A DNA stretch of 64,000 nt, taken from positions 1 through 64,000 of the forward strand of contig NZ_JAJONF010000051.1 of assembly GCF_021462265.1 (NCBI RefSeq), in the 5' to 3' direction. The translations under genes were made by a program, and so were the position numbers. Source of the DNA: Streptomyces shenzhenensis (GTDB lineage Bacteria > Actinomycetota > Actinomycetes > Streptomycetales > Streptomycetaceae). The notes under the pieces were generated by a model, which did no database searches, was not told the origin of the DNA, and saw nothing but the letters and a program-made list of their open reading frames with translations. Of the stretch, positions 32,901 to 41,369 are shown in pieces. Numbering within the stretch: the stretch's first letter is position 1; each line of letters begins with the position of its first letter.

Positions 32901-34213
32901 GGCCGCCGGGCGTCGACCACCTGGTCGGCGAGGCCGGTGAAGTCCTCCAGCGCCGGGTCGTCCACCAGCACCACCCGCAGCCCGGCGCGCCGGGCCGCGT
33001 CCAGCACCGGCTCGGTCCAGGGGTCGGGATCCCCGTCCGCGGTGCGCACCGCGCTCGGATGCAGCACGATCGTGCCGGCCAGTTCCAGTTCGCGCAGCCG
33101 TTCCGGATCGCGGACCAGCAGCCCCGACCGGGCCAGTACGGCGCCGAGCACCGCCTCGAACGCGGTCGGCCCGTACCGGGCGGCCTTGGGGGAGCCCGCG
33201 AGCACCGCCTCCGCCGCCTCGGTGGCGTCGTGCTTGACCAGCAGGGTGGCCGCCGCGCCCAGCACACTGCCGGCGAAGGCGTGGGTGGCGTACTCCTGGG
33301 CGGGGGTGGTGCGCAGGGGCCGGCGCGGACGGCTGCCGTCGCCGACGCTCGGCCGGTCCGGGGTGCACAGTTCGTCGTGGAAGAGCTCGAAGGCGACCGC
33401 CCGCCCCATGGTGTCGGCGAGCTGGCAGCCGCGCAGCGCCCCGTCGAGCAGCAGTGCGGCGGGGGTCTGCCCGGCCCCGTGGGCCGCGGCGTTGGCGCAG
33501 GCCAGCAGCAGGTCCATGGCGTCGGCGCCCAGGCGGGCGCGGATCGCGCCGCGGACGCGCGGGTTCTCCCGGAGCACCGTCACCACCGCGGTCACCGCAC
33601 GCGGGGACGGCGGGAGCCGCAGCCAGTACGCGGCGACACCGATCCCGGCACCGATCAGGTCGGCCGCCAGGGTCGCCAGGGCAGCCCGGATGCCCGCCGG
33701 GTCGGCGGGGTGTGTGACCTCCTCGGGCGCGTCGGCCGCCGCGGTGAGACCGTGCCGGTCGGCGAGGTCGGCCGCGTGTTCCAGGATCTGGTCCACGGCC
33801 GTGTCCTCGGCGGCGGCCACCACCAGGCGGCCGAGGCCCTCGTCCCAGTAGGCGAACAGGACGTCAGGGTGTTCGGCCAGTGCCTCGGCGACATGCCCGG
33901 CGATCCGGTGCAGACCGCCCGCGTCCCGGGCCTGCCCGGGGTCGGCCGCCCGCAGCGCGAGGTGTGCGCGGGTGCCGGACCGCCACTGCCGTCCGTCGCT
34001 GAGCAGCGCATTGCGGGCCGCCCTGGTCATCCGGGCGGCCGTGTCCAGGCTCCTGACGCCGGCCCGCGCGGTGCCGGCCGCCGCTCCCGCGACCGCACCG
34101 ACTCCCGGCGCGGCCGCCCGGGCCAGCAGCCGGGGCGCCCCGGACAGGACCCGCCCGGCGACGGACGGCACGGCCGGCAACCCGAGCGTCATCGCCCCTC
34201 GCCCCTGGCTCAC
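29930..34213 (-). CDS. Giant CtpI-like P-type ATPase with degenerate N-terminal ATPase half
   Basis: The protein has 1,427 residues, nearly twice the usual P-type size. The C-terminal half (about 640-1420) has all the motifs of a cation pump: LTGESVPTEK, PEGLP in the membrane, FDKTGTLTEN with phosphorylated Asp912, VVKGAPETVLP, MLTGDHPQTA and MVGDGANDAAAIRAAD. The N-terminal half repeats the layout in decayed form: TIVLHPSAVRTADG where DKTGT should be (His385 in place of Asp) and LLAGDIALALTDGG in the hinge position. This resembles mycobacterial CtpI. The ion is unknown; an ER/Ca-type or Mg subgroup is suggested by PEGLP. A small membrane protein gene lies directly upstream. Confidence 0.88.
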   Translation of the reverse strand: MSQGRGAMTLGLPAVPSVAGRVLSGAPRLLARAAAPGVGAVAGAAAGTARAGVRSLDTAARMTRAARNALLSDGRQWRSGTRAHLALRAADPGQARDAGGLHRIAGHVAEALAEHPDVLFAYWDEGLGRLVVAAAEDTAVDQILEHAADLADRHGLTAAADAPEEVTHPADPAGIRAALATLAADLIGAGIGVAAYWLRLPPSPRAVTAVVTVLRENPRVRGAIRARLGADAMDLLLACANAAAHGAGQTPAALLLDGALRGCQLADTMGRAVAFELFHDELCTPDRPSVGDGSRPRRPLRTTPAQEYATHAFAGSVLGAAATLLVKHDATEAAEAVLAGSPKAARYGPTAFEAVLGAVLARSGLLVRDPERLRELELAGTIVLHPSAVRTADGDPDPWTEPVLDAARRAGLRVVLVDDPALEDFTGLADQVVDARRPLDDIVCSLPEDSGAVITVARLWSGRDTGVLAGLLAGDIALALTDGGSAVVWSADALALHGLPDVWRLLTAIPAARRVGRRSQTLARSGAALSGLLVAVGGRRTGRGGWIALPGLRHAPVDGAAAAALVSGTRAALRVARAEAPHPRARVHWHELGPRETLERLEHEREIEPPGERERTPEPSPSPLLTPVRWTRRLAHAVRSELDDPLTPVLAVGSAASAIVGSAVDALLVVGALDLNALIGGIQRLRAERAVSGLLAEQQRQARVADSAEGPETHTVDAARLSPGDVIDLHTDDVVPADARVLFEEGLEVDESALTGESVPTEKHTAATPHVPVADRHSMVFEGTTVAAGHARAVVVDTGERTEAARAVHLAARTPPAAGVQARLHELTAKALPLTLGGGAAITGLALLRGTPIRQAVSGGVAVGVAAVPEGLPLVATVAQLAAARRLSRDGALVRAPRALEALGRMDTICFDKTGTLTENTLRLVKVTGTDGESHAPDDEAVAGILRVAARACPQLDDGDGPPEHATDAAVLDAAEPDPGWEQSQELAFEAARGYAAAVGRSGGEPPLLVVKGAPETVLPACSDVTGHASRTAHELAAEGLRVLAVAQRRTSDAENAPNALEQPLERLEFLGLLGFADAPRETSKELVRSLYEEKVRPVMLTGDHPQTARSIATELGWPADTVVVTGEELAAADRTGRARMLRDAGVVARVAPEQKLQVVEALRDAGRVVGMVGDGANDAAAIRAADIGVGISARGSAAARNAADVVLTDDDLTVLIDAVREGRSLWHSVADAVAILIGGNAGEIGFGILGTLLSRSAPLSTRQMLLVNLFTDLFPAMAVAVTPKETAERSDPGSPSAALGAPLLRRIRHRALTTSAGALMAWLVGRGTPGTSRRSSTMALAAVVGTQLIQTLLDRRDSALVRLASLGSAAALVAVIETPGISHFFGCTPLGPFALGAVTASVALAVWGQRALPLVDRTIANLMPRP

Positions 34214-34214
34214 G

Positions 34215-34736
34215 TCAGCTGGTGGGCGGCGGGGTCGGGCCGGTGGCCGGCGGCTCCTCGCTCCCGTGCGCCGCTTGCGAGCCGGTGGGCGGGGTGGCCG
34301 GCTCGGCCGGCCGGGTCCAGGCGCCGCCTCGCATCTCGTCCTCCAGCATCGGGCCCGGGGCGCCGGTGGCCGGGCCCTGCGGCGCCGTCGTCGCCGCGTC
34401 GCCCATCGCCACGTAGGCGCCGTGGCCCGCGGTGTCGGTCATGTCCGCCGCCTCGGGGTGGGCGGTCTCGCCGTCGTGGTGCGGACGGGGCTGGGTGAGC
34501 CAGGCCACCGCCGCCCCGGTCAGCGCGACGGGCCACTCGACCAGTCCGACCGCTCCGAGTACGCCGGCTCCGGCGTACACGGCCATCCGGCGGCCCCGGG
34601 GCGAGACGGCCCCGATCCTGTCCAGGGTTCCCTCGGCGGCCTTGCTCACCATCTCGGCGCCGGGCACGTGGCGCACCGCCGAGGCGACGTTCCGCAGGGG
34701 CGTGGCGAGGGCCGAGGAAGACGTTCGCTCAGCCAT
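34215..34736 (-). CDS. Membrane protein partnered with the giant P-type ATPase
   Basis: The protein has 173 residues. A basic N-terminus (1-50) is followed by one or two short hydrophobic helices (51-80) and a long Pro/Thr/Glu-rich disordered tail. It ends 1 bp before the GTG of the ATPase gene, so the two are co-expressed. It may be an accessory or anchoring subunit. No known domain is recognised. Confidence 0.75.
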   Translation of the reverse strand: MAERTSSSALATPLRNVASAVRHVPGAEMVSKAAEGTLDRIGAVSPRGRRMAVYAGAGVLGAVGLVEWPVALTGAAVAWLTQPRPHHDGETAHPEAADMTDTAGHGAYVAMGDAATTAPQGPATGAPGPMLEDEMRGGAWTRPAEPATPPTGSQAAHGSEEPPATGPTPPPTS

Positions 34737-34923
34737 GACTACTCCTCGTCGATGCAGGGATCACACGTTCTGCCTTGCTGAGTGCCCCCGAATATCCGGG
34801 ATCATCCAGGATCTGTCGGATGTATCGGAAAGTCATCTGCAAAGTGGATATAACGGATGATCCCGGCGACCGGCCCTGGCGCTGTGCGAGCGGATGAGGC
34901 CGGTGTGAGGCCCTGGTCCGCCA

Positions 34924-34972
34924 TTGACCGAAGCGCGTCCGCATCCATAGCCTCTATCTGCATATATAGATG
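34924..34972 (+). promoter_or_regulatory. gudD promoter with overlapping AT-rich operator
   Basis: TTGACC (34924-34929), an 18-bp spacer and TAGCCT (34948-34953) form a promoter. Directly over the expected start point lies TCTATCTGCATATATAGATG (34953-34972), an ATCT/AGAT inverted repeat that is strikingly AT-rich for this genome. A repressor bound there would block gudD. No regulator gene adjoins it. Confidence 0.55.
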
Positions 34973-35002
34973 ACCCGTCCGCGGCAGTGAGGACCTTCGC
35001 CC

Positions 35003-36334
35003 ATGAGTCAGCCCTTCGTCACCCGTTTCTCCGTGTATCCGGTGGCAGGCCGGGACTCCATGCTGCTCAACCTCTCGGGTGCGCACGCCCCGTACTTCAC
35101 CCGCAATGTCGTGGTCGTCGAGGACTCCGAGGGGCGGACCGGGCTCGGTGAGGTGCCCGGCGGGGCGGCGATCACCCGGACCCTGCGGGATGCCGAGCCG
35201 CTGGTCGTGGGCGCACGGCTGGGGGACTACCAGCGGGTGCTGCGGGCCGTGGGGAAGGAGTTCGGCGGGCGGGACGCCGGCGGCCGCGGGGAGCAGACCT
35301 TCGACCTGCGTACCACCGTGCACGCCGTCACCGCCGTCGAGTCCGCCCTGCTCGACCTGCTCGGCCAGCACCTGGAGGTGCCGGTCGCCGCCCTGCTGGG
35401 CGACGGCAAGCAGCGCGACTCGGTGCGCGTCCTCGGTTACCTCTTTTACGTCGGCGACCCCGACCGCACCGACCTGGACTACCTCCGTGAACCCGACTCG
35501 GACGTGCCCTGGTACCGGATCCGCCGCGAGGAGGCACTCACCCCGGAGTCGATCGTCCGGCAGGCCGAGGCGGCCTACGACCGCTACGGCTTCCGTGACT
35601 TCAAACTCAAGGGCGGTGTGCTGGCGGGCGCCGAGGAGGTCAAGGCCGTCCAGGCGTTGAAGCAACGCTTCCCCGAGGCCCGGATCACCCTCGACCCCAA
35701 CGGTGCCTGGTCCCTGCGCGAGGCCGTAGAGCTGTGCCGCCCGCTGCTCGGCACGCTCGCCTACGCCGAGGATCCCTGCGGCGCCGAGGGCGGCTACTCC
35801 GGCCGCGAGATCCTCGCCGAGTTCCGCCGGGCCACCGGGCTGCCCACCGCGACCAACATGATCGCCACCGACTGGCGGCAGCTCACCCACGCCCTCGCCC
35901 TGCAGTCGGTGTCGATCCCGCTGGCGGACCCGCACTTCTGGACCATGCGCGGGTCTGTGCGGGTGGCGCAGCTCTGCCACGAGACGGGGCTGACCTGGGG
36001 CTGCCACTCCAACAACCACTTCGACATCTCGCTCGCGATGATGGCCCACTGCGGTGCGGCGGCCCCGGGCGACTACAACGCCCTGGACACGCACTGGATC
36101 TGGCAGGAGGGGCAGGAGCGGCTGACCGTCGAGCCGCCGCGGATCGTCGGTGGTGAGGTCGCCGTCACCGACGCACCCGGCCTCGGCGTCCGGCTCGACA
36201 TGGACCGGCTGCTCGCGGCCCACGCCCTCCACGAGGAGCGCGACCTCGGCGCGGGCCGGGACGACGCCGCCGGGATGCGGTACCTCGTGGAGGGCTGGAC
36301 CTTCGACCCCAAGCGGCCCTGCCTGGTGCGGTGA
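35003..36334 (+). CDS. gudD: Glucarate dehydratase
   Basis: This 443-residue enolase-superfamily enzyme dehydrates D-glucarate to 5-keto-4-deoxyglucarate. Barrel motifs are FKLKGG with Lys201/Lys203, metal ligands Asp231 (LDPNGAW) and Glu256 (YAEDPCG), TATNMIATDW with the Asn ligand, and GCHSNNHFDIS with the catalytic His. The length and N-terminal capping domain match GudD. No other glucarate genes adjoin; the convergent neighbour is an MFS exporter. Confidence 0.93.
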   Translation: MSQPFVTRFSVYPVAGRDSMLLNLSGAHAPYFTRNVVVVEDSEGRTGLGEVPGGAAITRTLRDAEPLVVGARLGDYQRVLRAVGKEFGGRDAGGRGEQTFDLRTTVHAVTAVESALLDLLGQHLEVPVAALLGDGKQRDSVRVLGYLFYVGDPDRTDLDYLREPDSDVPWYRIRREEALTPESIVRQAEAAYDRYGFRDFKLKGGVLAGAEEVKAVQALKQRFPEARITLDPNGAWSLREAVELCRPLLGTLAYAEDPCGAEGGYSGREILAEFRRATGLPTATNMIATDWRQLTHALALQSVSIPLADPHFWTMRGSVRVAQLCHETGLTWGCHSNNHFDISLAMMAHCGAAAPGDYNALDTHWIWQEGQERLTVEPPRIVGGEVAVTDAPGLGVRLDMDRLLAAHALHEERDLGAGRDDAAGMRYLVEGWTFDPKRPCLVR

Positions 36335-36338
36335 GCCG

Positions 36339-37934
36339 TCAGGCGCCCCGCGCGGCCTGGGCCGCCTGACCGACCGTGGTGTGGCCCGCCGCCCGGAGCG
36401 TCGGCTGCTGCCGCGGCGCGCGCAGCAGGACCACCGCGACCAGGGCCGCCAGCAGTGTCAGGCTCCCCGCCGTGATCAGGCACAGGCGCATTCCGTCCAG
36501 GAAGGAGTCGCCGAGCGCTCCCATCGTCCGGCCGGCCGAGGCGCCCAGGTCCAGCCCGGCGACCGCGCCGAGGCCGTCCGCCCGAGCGGTCGCGACGACC
36601 TGGTCCTGCGTCGCGCCGGTGACCCCCGCGCCGGTGAGGTGTTCCGGCAGCGCGCCGAGGGCCCGGCTGGTGAGCAGCGCGCCCAGGACGGCCGGACCGA
36701 GGGCGCCGCCGACCTGCCGGAAGGCGTTGTTGGCGGCGGCGGCCATGCCGGCCAGGTGGTGCGGCACAGAGGCCACCGCGGTCGCGGTCATCGGCGTCAT
36801 GACGAACCCGACGCCGAGGCCCAGCAGGGCGAGCCGCCAGGCCGCCGAGCCGAACGAGGTGTCGGCGGTCAGGCCGGTCAGCGTGAACTGGGCGGCGGCC
36901 ACCAGCAGCAGACCGCCGGTGATCATCACGCGCGCCGATATCCGGTGCATCAGCCGCCCGGCCGGGCCGCCGACCAGCAGGGACGCCCCGGTGACCGTGA
37001 CCAGTCGCCACGCCGCCTGCATGGTGTCGAGCCGCTGCACCATGCCGAAGTACAGGCTGAGCACGAAGAAGAACCCGATGAGTGCCAGGAAGCTGGTCAT
37101 CGCGACCAGCGTGGTGGCGGTGAAGGCGGGGCTGCGGAACAGGCTCAGGTCCAGCATCGGGCTGTCGCTGCGCCGTTCCACCAGCACGAACGCGCCCCCC
37201 GCGGCCACGGCCGTGAACAGCGCCACCATCACCTTCACGTCGGTGAACGAGCTCGCCCCGCCCTCGATCACGCCGTACACCAGGGCGGTGACCGCGAGCG
37301 TGGCGGTCAGCTGGCCGGGCCAGTCCAGGCGGCGCCCGTGCGGCGCCCGCGAGTCGGGCAGCCGCCGGGCCGCGACGGCCACGGCCGCCAGCGCGACCGG
37401 AGCGCTCGGCAGATAGATCCAGCGCCACGAGAAGTGCTGGACGACCACACCGGCGATCAGCGGACCGACGGCCAGGGCCGCCATCAGACAGGTGGCCCAG
37501 ACGCCGATGAACCTGCCGCGCTCCCGGTGGTCCGGCACCGCATGGCTGATCAGCGCCAGCGTGGTCGGCAGCAGCGCGGCCGCGCCGACGCCGGCCAGGG
37601 CCTGCCCGGCCCAGACGACCTCGATCGAGCGCGCGCACAGCGCGGTGACCGCGCCCGCCGCCGAGAACAGCAGGCCCGCCTGGAACACCTTCTTGCGCCC
37701 GTGGACGTCCCCGAAGACGCCCGCGGTCAGGATGAACGCGGCCATCGGCAGCACGAACGCGTCCTGCACCCACGACAGCTGGGCGGTCGAGGCTTTCAGC
37801 GCGGCCTGCACGGCGGGCAGGCTCACGGCGACGGTGGTGACCGGGAGGTAGGCGACGAAGACGCCCAGGCAGGCCATGACGATCGTGGCCGCCCGCCGCT
37901 CGACCGGCGCGCTCGCCGGTGTCGTGACGTTCAC
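36339..37934 (-). CDS. MFS transporter, DHA2 (14-TM) drug-exporter type
   Basis: This 531-residue protein has about 14 hydrophobic segments. QDAFVLPMAAFILTAGVFGDVHGRKK is motif A and GVGAAALLPTTLALI is motif C-like, placing it with SmvA/QacA-type drug:proton antiporters. A GTG start at 37934 follows AAGGAG. It is divergent from a two-headed Lrp regulator, which is a candidate controller. The substrate is unknown. Confidence 0.9.
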   Translation of the reverse strand: MNVTTPASAPVERRAATIVMACLGVFVAYLPVTTVAVSLPAVQAALKASTAQLSWVQDAFVLPMAAFILTAGVFGDVHGRKKVFQAGLLFSAAGAVTALCARSIEVVWAGQALAGVGAAALLPTTLALISHAVPDHRERGRFIGVWATCLMAALAVGPLIAGVVVQHFSWRWIYLPSAPVALAAVAVAARRLPDSRAPHGRRLDWPGQLTATLAVTALVYGVIEGGASSFTDVKVMVALFTAVAAGGAFVLVERRSDSPMLDLSLFRSPAFTATTLVAMTSFLALIGFFFVLSLYFGMVQRLDTMQAAWRLVTVTGASLLVGGPAGRLMHRISARVMITGGLLLVAAAQFTLTGLTADTSFGSAAWRLALLGLGVGFVMTPMTATAVASVPHHLAGMAAAANNAFRQVGGALGPAVLGALLTSRALGALPEHLTGAGVTGATQDQVVATARADGLGAVAGLDLGASAGRTMGALGDSFLDGMRLCLITAGSLTLLAALVAVVLLRAPRQQPTLRAAGHTTVGQAAQAARGA

Positions 37935-38129
37935 GGAGATACTCCTTCGCGACGCAGCGCGCCGCGGTCGAAGGCCCACCGGGGTGTCCGGTGGGCCTGT
38001 GTCGTACGGACGTCCGAGGGGAAACCCGCCGCCACAGCATCCACTCCTCACGCCCACAACCACCAACCAAGGGGCCCTCCGGCCGCGAAAACCTCCATGG
38101 GGCCCGCCTGGCCATGACACACTTCCGCC

Positions 38130-39125
38130 ATGCTCGACACCGTGGACAGGAAGATCCTCCGCGCCCTGCAGTGCGCGCCCCGGCTGCCCTTCCGCCGGAT
38201 CGGTGAGGTGGCCGGTGTCTCCGAGCAGACCGCGGCCCGCCGCTACCAGGCGCTGCGCCGCAGCGGCGCACTGCGCGTGCTGGGACTCGTCAACCCCCGG
38301 GTCTACGGCTCCGCGGAGTGGGTGGCCCGGGTCCGCTGCCGCCCCGACCGGGTCGGCCCGCTCGCCGACGCCCTGACCCGGCGCCCCGACATCGCCTACG
38401 CCCATCTGGCCTCGGGCGGTTCGGAGATCTTCTGCGTGATCCGCTCGCCGTTCGACACGGAGCGCGACGACGGCCTGTTCCGGCAACTGCCGAAGTCCGC
38501 GTCGGTCCTGGACGTCAGCATCGATCTGCTCCTGCACGAGTACGGCGCTCCCGGCACCGCCGAGTGGACCGGCTACGGCGACAGCCTCGACGCCGAGCAG
38601 GTACGGCAGCTCACGGCGGAGCGGCCCCCGCCCGCCCCCGCGCCCCCGCCGCCTCCCGCGGACGAGGACGCCCCGCTGCTCGACGCCCTCGCCGAGGACG
38701 GCCGCACCACCCACACCCGCCTCGCCGAACGCACCGGCTGGTCGTCGACCCGGGTGGCCCGGCGGCTGGAGGCGCTGGAGAGTGCCGGGACCCTCGAATA
38801 CGAGGTCGAGCTGCTCCCGGAGCGCCTGGGTTACCCCCTCAACGCCCACATGTGGCTGCGGGTGGCCCCCGCCCACCTGGAGCGGGTCGGCGAGGAGGTC
38901 GCGCGCCACGCGGAGGTCCCGTTCGTCGGGGCCGTCACCGGCGAGTACAACCTGCTGGCCAGCGTCATCACCCGGGACCCCGACGACTTCTACCGCTACC
39001 TGACCACCCGCGTCGCCGCGATCTCCGGCGTCGACGGCTACAGCGTCAGCATGCGGGCCCGGCCCCTCAAGAAGGCGGCGTCCCTCATCTCCAGGGGCCG
39101 CCTGGTGCCTTCGACGTCCGGTTAG
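38130..39125 (+). CDS. Double-unit Lrp/AsnC family regulator
   Basis: The 331-residue protein contains two Lrp units in one chain: HTH-1 (VDRKILRALQCAPRLPFRRI) with RAM-1 (1-150), a Pro-rich linker (about 168-181), and HTH-2 (LLDALAEDGRTTHTRLAERT) with RAM-2 (HAEVPFVGAVTGEYNLLASV). Such fusions are an actinobacterial variant that would bind DNA as a pseudo-dimer. It is divergent from the DHA2 exporter, with 195 bp between the starts, and is probably its regulator. Confidence 0.9.
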   Translation: MLDTVDRKILRALQCAPRLPFRRIGEVAGVSEQTAARRYQALRRSGALRVLGLVNPRVYGSAEWVARVRCRPDRVGPLADALTRRPDIAYAHLASGGSEIFCVIRSPFDTERDDGLFRQLPKSASVLDVSIDLLLHEYGAPGTAEWTGYGDSLDAEQVRQLTAERPPPAPAPPPPPADEDAPLLDALAEDGRTTHTRLAERTGWSSTRVARRLEALESAGTLEYEVELLPERLGYPLNAHMWLRVAPAHLERVGEEVARHAEVPFVGAVTGEYNLLASVITRDPDDFYRYLTTRVAAISGVDGYSVSMRARPLKKAASLISRGRLVPSTSG

Positions 39126-39232
39126 AAAACCGTGTTGTCGACAAACTCGACCGATTCGCTCGTGCAGCCTCCCGGCACGGGCTTCCCGCCGCCGTTCGGT
39201 TTTCGCTCCGTTGTCCCCGCCGGGGAGCCGAG

Positions 39233-39859
39233 TCAGCGGCCGCGGTGTGCCCGGCGGGTCTCCACCAGCAGCGGCAGCAGGGACAGGACGACGATCACGC
39301 CGACCAGCGGCAGCAGATACCGGTCGATGTGGGAGACCGAGGAGCCCAGGGCGTATCCGGCGAGGACGAAGCTCTGCGACCACAGGACACCGCCGACGGT
39401 CTGCCAGAGGGTGAACGGCCGCACCGGCACCCCGAGCGCGCCGGCCGCCGGATGCAGCACCGACCGGAGCATCGGCACGAAACGGCCGATCACCAGCGCC
39501 TTGCCGTATCCGTAGCGGGCCAGCAGCCGCTCCGCCCGGACGGCACCCTCCCGCACCCGCGCCCGGGAGGTACGGGCCAGCAGCGGCCGCCCGCCGTGCC
39601 GGCCGATCAGATAGCCGACCTGCCCGCCCGCCACCGCACCCACGGCCGCGCACACCAGCACCTGCCACAGCTCCAGGCGGGGCGGCCGGTCCGCCGTCGC
39701 CGCGCACAGCACACCGGCGGGGAAGAGCAGCGTGTCACCCGGCAGGAAGAAACCCACCACCAGCAGCCCCGACTCGGCGAAGATCACCGCCAGTACGCCC
39801 AGCGCCCCGAAGGCGGCGAGCAGCGAGCCGCTGTCCGTCGGATTGACGGCGATCACCAC
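39233..39859 (-). CDS. DedA family membrane protein
   Basis: The protein has 208 residues with the DedA/SNARE-associated core: FAESGLLVVGFFLPGDTLLF, GGQVGYLIGRHGG, RYGYGKALVIGRFVPMLRS and PFTLWQTVGGVLWS, with a final helix at 180-200. The first of two GTG codons is used after GGGGAGG. Members are proposed to flip undecaprenyl phosphate or other lipids and to support envelope homeostasis. Confidence 0.9.
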   Translation of the reverse strand: MVIAVNPTDSGSLLAAFGALGVLAVIFAESGLLVVGFFLPGDTLLFPAGVLCAATADRPPRLELWQVLVCAAVGAVAGGQVGYLIGRHGGRPLLARTSRARVREGAVRAERLLARYGYGKALVIGRFVPMLRSVLHPAAGALGVPVRPFTLWQTVGGVLWSQSFVLAGYALGSSVSHIDRYLLPLVGVIVVLSLLPLLVETRRAHRGR

Positions 39860-40124
39860 GTTCGCCTCCCCGCCCCGTTCGCCGGCCGTCCCACTCAAGT
39901 GTCCCGTGCCGGGCCCGCGTACCCGCCCGCGACACCGCGCACCCGGACGTCCCGCATCAGGTGTCGTACATACTGCCCAGGATGTCCGGACGCGGGTGTG
40001 CCCGGCCGCACGGGATCTGTCGTCGATGGTGGGTCCAAGGGAGACCTCTCTTCGATGTGACGGCCAGTGCCGGTGTGCACCGCGGCCCGCTGGAACCGGC
40101 CGGGCCGGTGGCCGTGCGGGCGGG

Positions 40125-41369
40125 TCAGCGGCGCCAGATCCTCCGGTAGGCCTCCCGGTAGCCCGGCGGGTCCCAGGCCGTGGCTCCGGCGCTGTTGGCG
40201 GCCGTCGAGACATGTGTGGGGGCGACATAGCCGCTGGCGGGGCGGCCGGAGAAGGCGCGGTTGAACTCGTCGACGATCTGCCAGCCCTGCTCGGACAGCG
40301 GCTCGGGAACGGTGGCCGCCTGGTACTGCCGGCTGTTGACGCGCTGGAAGGCGGACGGGTCGCCGTCCCCGGCACCGATGTTGAAGGGCGGTCCCGCACC
40401 CTTCCGGCCGGCGGCCCGGAAGGCGGGGGCGGCGTCGGCGAAGTACAGGTCGTTGATGGCGACGGAGTGCGTCCACGTGTCCGGGAAGCGGGAGAGCAGG
40501 GAGGCGATCTCGCGCGGGGTGCGGCTGCCGGCGTCCGGGATCGGGATGTTCTCGTACGCGAGCAGCCGGACCCCGGCGCAGGTGGCGAGTTTCTCTCTGA
40601 TCAGCTCGGACTTCCGCTTCGCGAACGGGACCGAGGCGTCGGTGAACAGCACCACCCCGGCCCGGCCGCCGGAGTGCGCGATGATCCACTGCGCGCTGAT
40701 GCCGGCCACGTTCGCGACGCGGGTGGTGACGTTGGTGAAGAGCGGGGGCCGCCTGCTCGGGCCGGGGGCCGCGACCGCGTGCCACCCGATGAGGGGGATG
40801 CCGGCCGCGCCCGCCGCGCCGACCTGCTGCGCGGTCGAGCCGGGGTCGAAGCCGCCGATGACGATGCCCGAGGGCCGCAGGTCGACGGCCTCGCTCATGG
40901 CCGCCTGGATACCGGCGGGGCTGCCGCCGCCGTCGATGACCCGGACGCGCCAGCCGATGACGCGCGCGGCCTCCCGCAGGCCGCCGGCGACGCCCGCGAC
41001 TCCGGGATTGGTCATGGTCTGCGCGACGTAGACGATCGTCTTGCCGGACACCGCCGCGGGGCCGGTGGCCGGCCCGTTCCAGGTGTTGTCGGTCCGCTCC
41101 GCCCGTGCGACGGCGGCCACGGCTGCGGCCTGCACGGCGGGACAGCCACTCGGGCCGGTGGCGGCCGTGCCGGGGCCCTTCGACGAACCACGCTGGCAGC
41201 CGGCCAGGGCGACGGCCGCGGCCAGCAGCGCGAGCCCGACGGTCCTGATCCGGCCGGCCTGAAGGCCGCCGGCCTCGCGGGCGCGGCGCACGGGACCTCC
41301 TCGCGGAGCGACGAACGTCTCGCCCTGGCTGGGGACGGGGCCGGAGCCCCTGGTGGAGGCCGTGGTCAT
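40125..41369 (-). CDS. Sugar-type ABC transporter substrate-binding lipoprotein
   Basis: This 414-residue Peripla_BP_4 protein has a long basic N-terminal leader (about 40 residues), then a hydrophobic segment and lipobox VALAGC at about 58. The binding domain follows (KTIVYVAQTMTNPGVAGV, PSGIVIGGFDPGSTAQQV, AGVVLFTDASVPFAKRKS, AINDLYFADAAPAF). The ATG overlaps the permease stop. The ligand site is not close to a recognised sugar binder, so the substrate is open. Confidence 0.87.
   Translation of the reverse strand: MTTASTRGSGPVPSQGETFVAPRGGPVRRAREAGGLQAGRIRTVGLALLAAAVALAGCQRGSSKGPGTAATGPSGCPAVQAAAVAAVARAERTDNTWNGPATGPAAVSGKTIVYVAQTMTNPGVAGVAGGLREAARVIGWRVRVIDGGGSPAGIQAAMSEAVDLRPSGIVIGGFDPGSTAQQVGAAGAAGIPLIGWHAVAAPGPSRRPPLFTNVTTRVANVAGISAQWIIAHSGGRAGVVLFTDASVPFAKRKSELIREKLATCAGVRLLAYENIPIPDAGSRTPREIASLLSRFPDTWTHSVAINDLYFADAAPAFRAAGRKGAGPPFNIGAGDGDPSAFQRVNSRQYQAATVPEPLSEQGWQIVDEFNRAFSGRPASGYVAPTHVSTAANSAGATAWDPPGYREAYRRIWRR

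Noticed and set aside
30960..33851. Long plus-strand Ser/Arg-rich frames within the P-type ATPase
   Set aside because: They are antisense to a protein with all P-type motifs; there are no ribosome sites or recognisable domains.
39135..39144. TTGTCGACAA palindrome as an operator or terminator
   Set aside because: It is only 10 bp, between convergent genes, with no promoter elements and no supporting context.
36339..39707. A 1,122-codon minus-strand frame as a giant fusion protein
   Set aside because: The part beyond 37934 is antisense to the two-unit Lrp regulator and is Arg/Gly-rich without motifs; the MFS gene has its own GTG and ribosome site at 37934.
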